A DNA stretch of 22,350 nucleotides from a virus. Of this stretch, positions 3,668-11,072 are shown one piece after another. A program made the translations under genes and the position numbers. The notes under the pieces were generated by a model, which made no database searches, was not told the origin of the DNA, and was given only the letters and a program-made list of their open reading frames with translations. Numbering within the stretch: position 1 is the stretch's first letter; the number at the start of each line of letters is the position of its first letter. Where the stretch lies: IMG/VR virus record IMGVR_UViG_3300046002_003626, positions 1-22,350 of that record; one strand, given 5' to 3'.

Positions 3668-3916
3668 TTAGTTGCTGCTCCATTTGTCGAAGAAGCCATC
3701 GCAGAAACAATCTGCCATATAGTCATCCTCAAACGGGAGGATGAAGGCACGATCAACAATCTTGCCGTCCTTAATCAAAGTGACGACAACTTCCTCAACG
3801 TGGCGAGCAACCTGAAAGGCGTCGCGCGGATTCTTGCCAACATATTCACCGTCATCAACATCAAAGGTGAAGCCTTCGACGGAGGCGGCGATGAACATGG
3901 ATTGAAGCGAGCGCAT
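3668..3916 (-). CDS. Hypothetical protein, 82 aa, first leftward gene
   Basis: The ATG at 3914-3916 has GAGAG about nine bases upstream; Met7 is an alternative. The product has a beta-rich start (FIAASVEGFTFDVDDGEYVG), a NPRDAFQVARHVEEVVVTLI helix-strand block with Lys/Asp turns (KDGKIVDRAFILPF), and an acidic, aromatic C-terminus with two Cys (DDYMADCFCDGFFDKW). No family is recognised. It is the gene closest to the divergent control region and has a strong extended -10 promoter (3943-3948). Confidence 0.75.
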   Translation of the reverse strand: MRSLQSMFIAASVEGFTFDVDDGEYVGKNPRDAFQVARHVEEVVVTLIKDGKIVDRAFILPFEDDYMADCFCDGFFDKWSSN

Positions 3917-3942
3917 AATGTTTTCTCTCTGTTTATGCCCCT

Positions 3943-3948
3943 ATTATA
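3943..3948 (-). promoter_or_regulatory. Leftward extended -10 promoter of the 82-aa gene
   Basis: Minus strand TGTTATAAT is a perfect extended -10 (TGnTATAAT). There is no good -35 at 16-18 bp, as is usual for this promoter type. The start near 3936 gives a leader of about 20 nt before the ATG at 3916. Confidence 0.6.
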
Positions 3949-4093
3949 ACACCGTGATTGAGTTTGTGTGTGAATCTTTTGTGACAGTAAAAAGACTTGC
4001 CCATAGGGGGGTTTCGAGACATGGATTTTGGCACAAACGCCTGCACCCCACCGCGTGCGGTATACTCTACCCAAATTTCCAACTTAGGTGTCA

Positions 4094-4122
4094 AGTATAT
4101 CAAACCCCGACACAATTGTCAA
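4094..4122 (-). promoter_or_regulatory. Second leftward promoter in the divergent region
   Basis: Minus strand TTGACA (4117-4122), 17 bp, TATACT (4094-4099), close to consensus. No convincing gene starts directly downstream. It would produce a leader of roughly 170 nt reaching the 82-aa gene at 3916, crossing the short inverted repeat ACCGC/GCGGT (4050-4061). It may be an upstream or early-acting promoter for the whole leftward cluster. Confidence 0.65.
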
Positions 4123-4154
4123 GAACTTTCCCACCACCACCCAAAATTTAGACC

Positions 4155-4183
4155 TTGACAAGATGCCCCAAACCGACTATAAT
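4155..4183 (+). promoter_or_regulatory. Perfect-consensus rightward promoter of terS
   Basis: TTGACA (4155-4160), exactly 17 bp, TATAAT (4178-4183): no mismatch to the sigma70 consensus. The terS ATG (4191) begins seven bases after the -10, so transcription should start at or next to the A of ATG. There is no room for a Shine-Dalgarno site on the mRNA. Confidence 0.85.
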
Positions 4184-4190
4184 TCGGATT

Positions 4191-4601
4191 ATGCTTACAA
4201 GAATTTCCCCCGAAGGTTTCGATATTGCAAATGCGTGGCTGCAGTATGGCACGATTGCCGAAACAGCTCATGCTCTGCAAGTCACTGAAAGTTCGGTTGT
4301 CACCGCACTAAAGGAGCCTACGATTAAATCGTACCTTGACAGTGTTTATCTTGATATGGGTTATCGTAATCGCAACAAACTCGGTGCTCTGCTGGACAAG
4401 ATTATCGATATTAAAATCCAAGAAGCCGAAGAATCAGAAATGTGGACTAGCAAGGATATTATTGACCTGATTACTCTAGCTCACAAGATGCGTATGGATG
4501 AAATTAAAGCCACTGCCACAAACAATACAACCGTCAACGTTGCAAACTTCAATGAAGGTAGCAACTATGGCAAGCTTATGGAGAAACTAATAAATGGATG
4601 A
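4191..4601 (+). CDS. terS: Terminase small subunit, 136 aa
   Basis: The subunit recognises phage DNA and hands it to the large subunit for packaging. The frame stays open to a TTG at 4155, but that TTG is the first three bases of the -35 box, so the ATG at 4191 is the start. The N-terminal region reads as a helix-turn-helix (FDIANAWLQYGTIAETAHAL, then VTESSVVTALKEPTIKSYL). A helical oligomerisation region follows (LGALLDKIIDIKIQEAEESE, ITLAHKMRMDEIKA), and a polar tail ends the protein. This layout and length fit small terminases, and it lies four genes ahead of terL. The last bases overlap the next start codon by eight bases. Leaderless translation is predicted from the promoter position. 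Confidence 0.8.
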   Translation: MLTRISPEGFDIANAWLQYGTIAETAHALQVTESSVVTALKEPTIKSYLDSVYLDMGYRNRNKLGALLDKIIDIKIQEAEESEMWTSKDIIDLITLAHKMRMDEIKATATNNTTVNVANFNEGSNYGKLMEKLING

Positions 4602-4713
4602 TAAAGAAGTTTTTGTACCAGTAGAAAAACCAGTACTAACCGCAGACGAAATCAATGCTGCACAGATCGCTGCGGCGAAGGCCGCCGGTAAGGAATACCA
4701 AGGTAAGGTATGA
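4594..4713 (+). CDS. Small hypothetical protein, 39 aa
   Basis: The ATG at 4594-4596 lies inside the end of terS (overlap of eight bases), and the TGA overlaps the next ATG by four bases (ATGA). The product is charged and alanine-rich (MDDKEVFVPVEKPVLTADEI, then AAQIAAAKAAGKEYQGKV) and probably a single helix after an extended N-terminus. No family is recognised. Its fit between two coupled genes is the main support. Confidence 0.6.
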   Translation: MDDKEVFVPVEKPVLTADEINAAQIAAAKAAGKEYQGKV

Positions 4714-5108
4714 TCACTTTAGTAAGAGGCCGCGCAGCAGAGCGCACTTTAGCTGCCGACTTAAACGCTAACTTTCTAGACGCCGATAATGACCGCATTG
4801 TTACAACGCTTACAGCGCTAGCAGCTAACGGCACTTTCACAGTTCCGGCCGGATATCGCATTAGTCACGTCGATATTACAAACACGACTGCAAATGCCGT
4901 AACTGGTGGCATACACCTAGGAACTACAGCTCTTGGTTCCGATATTGTAAACGCAAAAGCTATTGGTGCTAACGCACGTGTTAGTGTTGAAACTCTTGAT
5001 AAGCGTTTCTTTGCAGCAGAGCAGATTGTATACATTAGTGCTCACACAGCTTGGAATAGCGCATCGCTTACAGTAGTAATCATGCTCGACCAAATGTCTG
5101 AGGCGTAA
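4710..5108 (+). CDS. Beta-rich virion-type protein, 132 aa
   Basis: The ATG overlaps the preceding TGA, with AAGG upstream. After a short helical start (RAAERTLAADLNANFL) the rest is strand-rich: GTFTVPAGYRISHVDITNTT, then VTGGIHLGTTALGSDIV, and a closing AEQIVYISAHTAWNSASL. The 'VPAGYRI ... NTTANAVTGG ... GTT' pattern is one I know from uncharacterised phage structural proteins near the packaging genes. It could decorate the capsid or form a fibre. The role is inference; membership of the virion is likely but unproven. Confidence 0.65.
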   Translation: MITLVRGRAAERTLAADLNANFLDADNDRIVTTLTALAANGTFTVPAGYRISHVDITNTTANAVTGGIHLGTTALGSDIVNAKAIGANARVSVETLDKRFFAAEQIVYISAHTAWNSASLTVVIMLDQMSEA

Positions 5109-5425
5109 TGCAAGTCTGGGAAGCCCTGCGTAGCGAACGCCGCAGAGATTTTGCCCTAGGCTCAGTAATTGGTGGCGGGGTGGTAATGACTGCCCTAGTT
5201 TTTGCCACTACATGGTTTCTACGAGATGCCAACGCAGTATATATGTTTAACATCGCTATTGGCGCGTTAATCAATATAGCAATAATTTTCACAGGCATAC
5301 TAGGCCTACTAGTAAAGAGGAGACTATCGGTTTCACGATCAGAGTTATCTGTTTCTGACTTCGACGAAAATGCAAGTAAGCCGAGCGAATGTAACGAGCG
5401 ACCGAATACAGGAGGATCTACCTAA
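5108..5425 (+). CDS. Two-span membrane protein, 105 aa, possible holin
   Basis: The ATG overlaps the previous TAA by one base. It has a positively charged start (RSERRRDF), spans at about residues 17-37 (LGSVIGGGVVMTALVFATTW) and 44-68 (YMFNIAIGALINIAIIFTGI), then a basic and polar tail (KRRLSVSRSELSVSDFDENA). Two spans, small size and a charged tail fit small holins or other lysis membrane proteins, but no endolysin lies beside it and the location just before terL is only suggestive. The last 56 bases overlap the terL frame. Confidence 0.6.
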   Translation: MQVWEALRSERRRDFALGSVIGGGVVMTALVFATTWFLRDANAVYMFNIAIGALINIAIIFTGILGLLVKRRLSVSRSELSVSDFDENASKPSECNERPNTGGST

Positions 5426-6671
5426 TGCCTTCTTGCGTCTGCCAATCACAAAATACTTAGAAGTAATCGGAGTTGTTCCGATTGCACCACAGATAGCGCT
5501 AGTTAACGCGGTGAACCGATATAGATTCGTGTGCGCCGCGTTATCTCGACGTGTAGGAAAGACTTATATCTCGAACATTATTGGCCAGGTAGTTGCTTTA
5601 GTACCTGGTTCCAACGTTCTGATCATGTCACCGAACTACTCTTTGTCGCAGATTTCTTGGGACTTACAACGCGAGCTAATTCGTAAGAATGGCCTTGAAG
5701 TCGTTGTAGACAACAAGAAAGACAAAGTAATCGAGCTTTCAAACGGTTCTACTATTAGAATGGGTTCGATCAACCAAGTGGACTCATCTGTAGGCCGCTC
5801 GTACGATCTTATCATATTCGACGAAGCAGCGCTAGTTGATGGCAAAGATGCCTTTGAGCGCGCACTTCGTCCAACTCTTGATAAACCAGGTTCAAGAGCA
5901 ATCTTTATTAGCACACCACGCGGTAAAACGAACTGGTTTGCTGAGTACTATGAGCGCGGTTTTAGTGCCGACTTCCCGGAGTGGTGCTCTATTAAAGCAA
6001 CCTATAAAGACAACCCTAGAATGGCTGATAGTGACATTGATGAGGCTCGCAAGGCGATGTCTCCTGCACTATTTGCTCAGGAGTATGAAGCTGACTTCAA
6101 CACTTATGAAGGTCAGATCTGGAACCTTCTAGACAAGCACATCATTGGCAATTCAGAATGCTCGATGAATATACCAGACCGCGACGATATGGATATTATC
6201 GCTGGACTGGATATGGGATACAAAGATTCAACCGCATATGTTATTGTTGGATACGACTTTAAGCGTGAGCTATTCTTTATTCTAGACGAGTACAAAGATA
6301 ATAAAAAGGTAACATCACAATACGCTGCTGCTATCACTGAAGTGAATGCGCGCTGGGACCCTGATTTTATCTTTATCGACTCCGCAGCGGCGCAGACAGC
6401 TGCTGACTTAGCTTACGACTACGATATTAACACTTCGAAAGCCAAGAAGTCCAAGTTGGACGGTATTGGTTACGTAGCCTCTCTAGTTGAGGGAGATCGG
6501 CTGTATGTTGACCCAGCATGTGTTGAAGTATTGAAATGCTTTGACGCTTATGCCTGGGACCCAAACCCGAACTTGATCACAGAGAAGCCTAAACATGATG
6601 ATGCCTCTCACATGGCTGACGCACTGAGATACGCACTGTATAGTCACGTAGTATCTATTGGAATAGGATAA
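5370..6671 (+). CDS. terL: Terminase large subunit, up to 433 aa
   Basis: This is the ATP-driven packaging motor and DNA-cutting nuclease. From the ATG at 5370: an ATPase with a deviant Walker A SRRVGKTY (59-66), Walker B DLIIFDE (146-152) and coupling motif ISTPRG (180-185). The RNase H-like nuclease has acidic residues D281 (GLDMGYKDST), D337 (FIFIDS) and D417 (DDASHMADAL). All key motifs are present. The start is uncertain. The best ribosome binding site (AGGAGG, 5410-5415) is placed for the ATG at 5425, which is in another frame and stops after 11 codons. The ATG at 5370 has no clear site and overlaps the previous gene by 56 bases. The recognisable family sequence begins near residue 22. 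Confidence 0.9.
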   Translation: MQVSRANVTSDRIQEDLPNAFLRLPITKYLEVIGVVPIAPQIALVNAVNRYRFVCAALSRRVGKTYISNIIGQVVALVPGSNVLIMSPNYSLSQISWDLQRELIRKNGLEVVVDNKKDKVIELSNGSTIRMGSINQVDSSVGRSYDLIIFDEAALVDGKDAFERALRPTLDKPGSRAIFISTPRGKTNWFAEYYERGFSADFPEWCSIKATYKDNPRMADSDIDEARKAMSPALFAQEYEADFNTYEGQIWNLLDKHIIGNSECSMNIPDRDDMDIIAGLDMGYKDSTAYVIVGYDFKRELFFILDEYKDNKKVTSQYAAAITEVNARWDPDFIFIDSAAAQTAADLAYDYDINTSKAKKSKLDGIGYVASLVEGDRLYVDPACVEVLKCFDAYAWDPNPNLITEKPKHDDASHMADALRYALYSHVVSIGIG

Positions 6672-6672
6672 A

Positions 6673-7050
6673 ATGGGTAAGCCGAATAGACAGGCATATA
6701 AGAATAAACTTAAATGGTGGTATGATTTACGTCGCTATACGGCCAGAATAGCCGCTAGGTCGGCAAGCCCTGCTGTACCGGAGTGTTTAGTTCTACCACT
6801 TATATTTGGACTGCCTGTAGCAGGTGGGACACTTACAGCGGACGTTGGTCGCTGGGCATCTAGTAATGGTGCAATAGTTTATACTTATCAGTGGCTCAAT
6901 GGAGGCGCGAATATTTCTGGTGCCACTTTGTCTACTCTAGTAACAGTTGATGGTACGGACGAAGGAAAGATAATCTCCCTACGTGTTACAGCTACAAATG
7001 CCTCGGGCGCAACTTCAGCTACTAGCACAGCATTACCAGCTCTTACCTAA
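6673..7050 (+). CDS. Ig-like domain protein, 125 aa
   Basis: The start lies one base after the terL stop. The N-terminal 30 residues are basic (KPNRQAYKNKLKWWYDLRRY, then TARIAARS). The following region contains a bacterial/phage Ig-like fold: AGGTLTADVGRW, IVYTYQWLNGGANISGAT, LVTVDGTDEGKIISLRVTAT. The 'YQWLxxGxxIxGAT ... D.GK.ISLRVTATN' pattern is typical of Ig-like repeats on phage capsids and tails, which are thought to bind carbohydrates weakly and decorate the virion. A capsid decoration role is inference. The basic N-terminus could anchor it. Confidence 0.75.
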   Translation: MGKPNRQAYKNKLKWWYDLRRYTARIAARSASPAVPECLVLPLIFGLPVAGGTLTADVGRWASSNGAIVYTYQWLNGGANISGATLSTLVTVDGTDEGKIISLRVTATNASGATSATSTALPALT

Positions 7051-7095
7051 GAAAGCGGATTGAAGGCGTACAACCATACCGGGCGATTATAGTTC

Positions 7096-7124
7096 TTGAC
7101 ATTTACCCCCATACAGGATATAAT
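7096..7124 (+). promoter_or_regulatory. Perfect-consensus promoter of the HNH gene
   Basis: TTGACA (7096-7101), exactly 17 bp, TATAAT (7119-7124), then CAAAAA and ATG (7131). This is the same geometry as the terS promoter: no consensus mismatch and only six bases from the -10 to the start codon, so a leaderless transcript is predicted. Confidence 0.85.
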
Positions 7125-7130
7125 CAAAAA

Positions 7131-7514
7131 ATGAATACGAGCTTTAAGAGGGATAAAATCAAATATATCCGGGATAAAGCGAAGGGCCGCTATAATAAAG
7201 GTCCGAACTGCGAGATTTGCAATACCAATGAGGAGTTAGAGTTCCACCACTATTATTCCCTGACTCCTTTGTTTAACAAATGGGTTAAAGATAATAAGTT
7301 GAATCTAGACTCAGAGGAGGCTCTACTGGCAGTTCGTGATCAGTTCATAGCTGAACACATGAACGAGCTATATGATGAAGCCGCGACGCTCTGTAAGACG
7401 CACCACGCAAAACTTCACTCCGTGTATGGGAAAGACCCTGCACTAGCAACGGCATTGAAACAAAAGCGCTGGGTTGGTATTCAGCAAGAGAAGTACGCTT
7501 CAAAAGGAGACTAA
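7131..7514 (+). CDS. HNH endonuclease, 127 aa
   Basis: The zinc/HNH signature is visible: CEIC (27-30), EFHHYYSL (catalytic His 39-40), and LCKTHHAKLHSVYG near residue 90, with two paired-Cys positions (C27/C30 and C88 region) to hold zinc. The N-terminus is basic and helical (KRDKIKYIRDKAKGRYNKG). HNH proteins beside the terminase in HK97-like phages can help cut DNA during packaging; others are mobile homing nucleases. Here the gene has its own perfect promoter and is separated from terL by the Ig-like gene, so both readings are open. It is coupled to the portal gene by adjacent stop and start (TAA then ATG). Confidence 0.85.
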   Translation: MNTSFKRDKIKYIRDKAKGRYNKGPNCEICNTNEELEFHHYYSLTPLFNKWVKDNKLNLDSEEALLAVRDQFIAEHMNELYDEAATLCKTHHAKLHSVYGKDPALATALKQKRWVGIQQEKYASKGD

Positions 7515-8723
7515 ATGAGCGTGCTCACAAAAACTGTAGATCGCCTAAAGGATATTTTTGTTGCAGAGAAACTTAACCCAATTCAGCCCCACCTGCGGGA
7601 GCCTATTGAGGCCCCTTCTAGGGAGAATGTTACTTCTTATCAGCAATGTTATGAACGTATCGAAGTCGTAAACCGCGCAGTCAATATGATTGTTGATGAC
7701 GCGTCACAAATCAGGTATGTAGTTGGGGACGATCCAACTGGCATCACCCCCTTTGCTAAGGGCGTTAGAAAAGTCCAACTAAACAGACTATTAAATAAAG
7801 AACCTAACCCGTTCCAAGATATTAACTCATTTAAGCGCGCACTTCTATTAGACTTCGTGATTGATGGGAATATCTTTATTTATTGGGATGGCGCGCATCT
7901 ATATCACATGCCCGCTTCCCGTATGTCTGTTGTTATGGACAAATTAACGTACGTTAGCCACTATACATTTGATGGTACTTCTGAGAAGTTTAAACCAGAA
8001 GAAATCATTCATATTAAGGATAACAACTACCAAACTATTTATCGCGGAAGCTCACGGTTGAAGCCCGCACTAGCAACAATGAATGCAATCCTGAACATGA
8101 AAAAGTTCCAGGATAATTTCTTTGTAAACGGTGCCACTCCCGGACTTATTCTACGAACTGAAGAAAAGCTTAACGATCGACACAAAGCCAAGCTGCTTAA
8201 TGAGTGGCAAAGCAAGTACCGCCCCACTAGCGGCGGGCACCGTCCAGTCATTCTTGACGGCGGACTAGATGTTAAAGCAATCAGTGAGGTAAATTTCCGA
8301 GAACTAGAATTCAAGGAATCCATTGCTAGCCATGAAGAATCGGTTTTAAAAGCGTTAGGTATTCCACCACTTCTATTAGATAGTGGGAATAACGCTAATA
8401 TAAAACCAAACCACAGAATTTATTACCTAGAAACCGTACTTCCTATCATTGAAAAGATTACATCTGCCTTTGAGAGATTTTTCGGATTTGAGGTCTACGA
8501 GGATATTACATATATCCACGCGCTTCGCCCAGAACTTGCAGACGAAGCTGCGTATTATACCACTTTAGTAAATGGGGGAGTCATGTCAGCGGCGGAAGCC
8601 AGAGACAAGCTTGGTCTCCCAGTAAAAGCAGGCCATGACGACCTACGAATTCCAGCAAATATTGCTGGTAGTGCTGTAGACCCGAGCCAGGGCGGAAGAC
8701 CGCCCAAAAAGGAAGAACAATGA
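7515..8723 (+). CDS. Portal protein, HK97 family, 402 aa
   Basis: It forms the dodecameric ring at one capsid vertex through which DNA enters and leaves. The start has AAGGAGA seven bases upstream. Family features in order: NPFQDINSFKRALLLDFVID (about 97-116), GNIFIYWDG, HLYHMPASRMSVV, EEIIHIKDNN, YRGSSRLKPALATMN, then the stem/wing region with RTEEKLNDRHKAKLLNEWQS and GIPPLLLD (near 287-294). The C-terminal GGVMSAAEARDKLGLP and the Lys/Pro-rich tail are typical of HK97-type portals. The length is normal. The stop overlaps the next start by four bases. Confidence 0.93.
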   Translation: MSVLTKTVDRLKDIFVAEKLNPIQPHLREPIEAPSRENVTSYQQCYERIEVVNRAVNMIVDDASQIRYVVGDDPTGITPFAKGVRKVQLNRLLNKEPNPFQDINSFKRALLLDFVIDGNIFIYWDGAHLYHMPASRMSVVMDKLTYVSHYTFDGTSEKFKPEEIIHIKDNNYQTIYRGSSRLKPALATMNAILNMKKFQDNFFVNGATPGLILRTEEKLNDRHKAKLLNEWQSKYRPTSGGHRPVILDGGLDVKAISEVNFRELEFKESIASHEESVLKALGIPPLLLDSGNNANIKPNHRIYYLETVLPIIEKITSAFERFFGFEVYEDITYIHALRPELADEAAYYTTLVNGGVMSAAEARDKLGLPVKAGHDDLRIPANIAGSAVDPSQGGRPPKKEEQ

Positions 8724-9055
8724 CACAAAGAACCGCCACAATTGATAAACTAGTGGTATACTTTAATGAGATAGGCCAAGTTTTAAAGCCGCACGAGTAT
8801 CGTCTTAGAACCGATACGCCAATCCGATACGCTAGAATCCGATCAATTTTTGGAAGCTGGAATCGCATGGAGAATATAGTGAGAAAACACAACGCTAGAA
8901 ATGAGAAGCCGGCTGACTATGTACCAGCTACAGATGTAGACGAAGTACTAGCAGCAGCCTTCGCCGCGCAAGCTCCTAAAGCTGTAGTTGAAGAAGAAAA
9001 GGCCCCCGCGCCTACTCCTAAGCCTAAAGTTGAAGGGAAGCCTGCTAAGGAGTAA
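8720..9055 (+). CDS. Hypothetical protein, 111 aa
   Basis: The gene is coupled to the portal by an ATGA overlap. Residues 1-65 are folded-looking and basic (TIDKLVVYFNEIGQVLK, RYARIRSIFGSWNRMENI, VRKHNARNEK). The C-terminal part (DVDEVLAAAFAAQAPKAVVE, then a Pro/Lys/Glu-rich stretch) is low complexity. No family is recognised. Its position between portal and protease suggests a head assembly role, but nothing in the sequence proves it. Confidence 0.7.
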   Translation: MTQRTATIDKLVVYFNEIGQVLKPHEYRLRTDTPIRYARIRSIFGSWNRMENIVRKHNARNEKPADYVPATDVDEVLAAAFAAQAPKAVVEEEKAPAPTPKPKVEGKPAKE

Positions 9056-9058
9056 AGG

Positions 9059-9112
9059 ATGAAGAAATTCGGAAAAGACTCCGTGATGAAGAAATTCTGG
9101 TTAGACTCCAAA
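9059..9112 (+). repeat. 27-bp tandem duplication at the start of the protease-capsid gene
   Basis: Positions 9059-9085 and 9086-9112 are near copies. Both begin ATGAAGAAATTC and contain GACTCC; 4 of the first 24 bases differ. They encode MKKFGKDSV and MKKFWLDSK. The second ATG (9086) may be the ancestral start; the first has the better Shine-Dalgarno site (AAGGAG, six bases upstream). Confidence 0.75.
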
Positions 9113-11062
9113 ATTATCAATGTCGAAGAGGCTGATGATGAATTAACCATCAAAGGGTACGCAAGTACCAGTGATGTTGACAGGGCAGGAGATGTAATCC
9201 TGCCTACCGCATGGACAGAGGAAGGTTTACGTAATTTCAAAAAGAATCCAGTTATTCTTTTTAACCATGATTACAATAAGCCAATTGGTCGTGCGAAGTC
9301 GCTTCAAGTAGACGGAAACGGTCTCCTACTTGAGGCTGTAATTAGCAAGAGCGCAGAACAATACGAACTGATCAAAGAAGGTATTTTAAGTACATTCTCA
9401 GTCGGATTCCTCGTAAAAGATGCGGATTACAACCAAACTACCGATGGCTTCATTATCAAGTCAGCCGAACTACTAGAGACTTCAGTTGTGACGATTCCAT
9501 GCAATCAAGACGCATGTTTCTCCCTAGCTAAGTCATTTAATAACCCAAAGGATTTCAAAGAGTTTTTAGCAAAAGAGTTAAAAATTGAGTCCACAAATAG
9601 TCAAGTTGCTGACGATGAAATTATTGTCTCAGACCCAGTAATTGACGAAGCAGGCCTTAATACAGCCTTAGAGAGAAAAATTAATATGGAACCCGAAGAA
9701 CTACAAAAGCTGGCAGAAGCTGCCGCTAAGAAAATGTTTGACGCCGCTGAAAAGGCACGTCTGGACGCTGAGCAAAAAGCTGCTGACGCTGCTGCTGCTA
9801 AGCAAGCTGAAGAAGTACGCTCTGCTGCGATTGTAAAATCGGCTACAGACGCTGTACGTGAAGGCTTTGAAAAGAAGCTAGCAGAAAATAACGAAAACTT
9901 CGAGAAGACGATTGCTCAGTTCAAGACTACTTTCGAAGAAAAAGCTGCTGAATTTGCCGCAGAGCGTAATAGCAAGCGTGCATTCAATGACCGTGGCACA
10001 AGCAACGACGATTGGAAGAAGGCTCACAGAGAAGAAATTGCCGACGCACTCATTATGAGTAAGATTGCTCGTAAGGGCTACGGCGACACAAACTACGGTA
10101 AAGAGCTTATGGAAAAGGTTAACGCCCACTCCACAGTAGTTGTACCAAGCGCTCTGTTCGAAACAGAAGCATCGTCTACAATTGAACGCGACATTCAGAA
10201 CGAGCTAGTTATTGCTCCTCTGTTCCGTGAAATCACAATGAATGCCGCAAACATGACAATCCCAGTCATGCCAGACGCTGGTTACGCTGAAATTACTTCG
10301 GCTCAAACAGCTTCGGGTACTTCACCAAACGGTAACATGGACGTTCGCGGTGCAGCCTACGGCACACCATGGGGCGGTGTTCCTATGAGCGAAATCAACC
10401 TAACCACAATCAAAATGATTGCGCGTTCGTACCTAGGTAACGAAACAGAAGAAGATGCGATTATTCCTATCCTTCCTCTGATTCGCGAAAGCATGGTACG
10501 TGCCCACGCACGTGGTGTTGATAACCTTCTACTAGCCGGTAACGACGCTGACGGTAACTATACTTCCGGCGCACGTGATGGTCTGATCAAGCTAGCTCGC
10601 ACAAACAGCCGCATGGCTACAGCTGCTGGTGTTTCGACTGCTCTTACAGCTTCGGCGCTATTCAGCCTTCGTAAGCTGATGGGCAAGTACGGTGTTAACC
10701 CACGTGACGTCGTATATATCGTAAGCCAAAAAGCTTACTACGAGCTAATCGAAGACGCTGAGTTCCAAGACGCCGACCTAGTTGGCAACATGGCAACGAA
10801 GCTTACCGGTGAAATCGGTATGGTCTACGGTTCGAAGGTTATCATGAGTGACGAATTTGCTGCACCAGCTGCATCTACATTCCACGCTCTTGCTGTTAAC
10901 CGTCGTAACTTCATCGTTCCACGTCTACGCGGAATGACAGTTGAAAGTGACTACGAAGTTTCCGACCAACGTCGTCTTCTGCTTTCGAGCCAACGCCTGG
11001 GCTTCAACGAGCTTATCGTTAACGCACCAGCTGTTACAGGTCTACGTTACGCAGCTTCTTAA
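9059..11062 (+). CDS. Prohead protease-scaffold-major capsid fusion, 667 aa
   Basis: One open frame holds what is often two or three genes. Residues about 15-160 are an HK97-type (U35) prohead protease: GYASTSDVDRAGDVI, VILFNHDYNKPIG with H70, and ILSTFSVGF with S114. Residues about 205-305 are an Ala/Glu/Lys-rich coiled coil like the HK97 delta/scaffold region. Residues about 320-667 are an HK97-fold major capsid protein (VPSALFETEASSTIERDIQN, LNTTIKM-like IARSYLGNET, GVDNLLLAGN, VSDQRRLLLSSQRLGF). Cleavage near the scaffold/capsid border (about 300-320) is expected to release the mature shell protein. Met210 (9686) with AGAGAG ten bases upstream could also start a separate scaffold-capsid product. 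A hairpin follows at 11073. Confidence 0.9.
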   Translation: MKKFGKDSVMKKFWLDSKIINVEEADDELTIKGYASTSDVDRAGDVILPTAWTEEGLRNFKKNPVILFNHDYNKPIGRAKSLQVDGNGLLLEAVISKSAEQYELIKEGILSTFSVGFLVKDADYNQTTDGFIIKSAELLETSVVTIPCNQDACFSLAKSFNNPKDFKEFLAKELKIESTNSQVADDEIIVSDPVIDEAGLNTALERKINMEPEELQKLAEAAAKKMFDAAEKARLDAEQKAADAAAAKQAEEVRSAAIVKSATDAVREGFEKKLAENNENFEKTIAQFKTTFEEKAAEFAAERNSKRAFNDRGTSNDDWKKAHREEIADALIMSKIARKGYGDTNYGKELMEKVNAHSTVVVPSALFETEASSTIERDIQNELVIAPLFREITMNAANMTIPVMPDAGYAEITSAQTASGTSPNGNMDVRGAAYGTPWGGVPMSEINLTTIKMIARSYLGNETEEDAIIPILPLIRESMVRAHARGVDNLLLAGNDADGNYTSGARDGLIKLARTNSRMATAAGVSTALTASALFSLRKLMGKYGVNPRDVVYIVSQKAYYELIEDAEFQDADLVGNMATKLTGEIGMVYGSKVIMSDEFAAPAASTFHALAVNRRNFIVPRLRGMTVESDYEVSDQRRLLLSSQRLGFNELIVNAPAVTGLRYAAS

Positions 11063-11072
11063 TTGCAACTTT

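Noticed and set aside
3933-4115. Leftward open frames in the divergent region (60 and 99 codons)
   Set aside because: The 60-codon start falls inside the promoter at 4094-4122, no ribosome binding site precedes either frame, and the products have no protein-like character.
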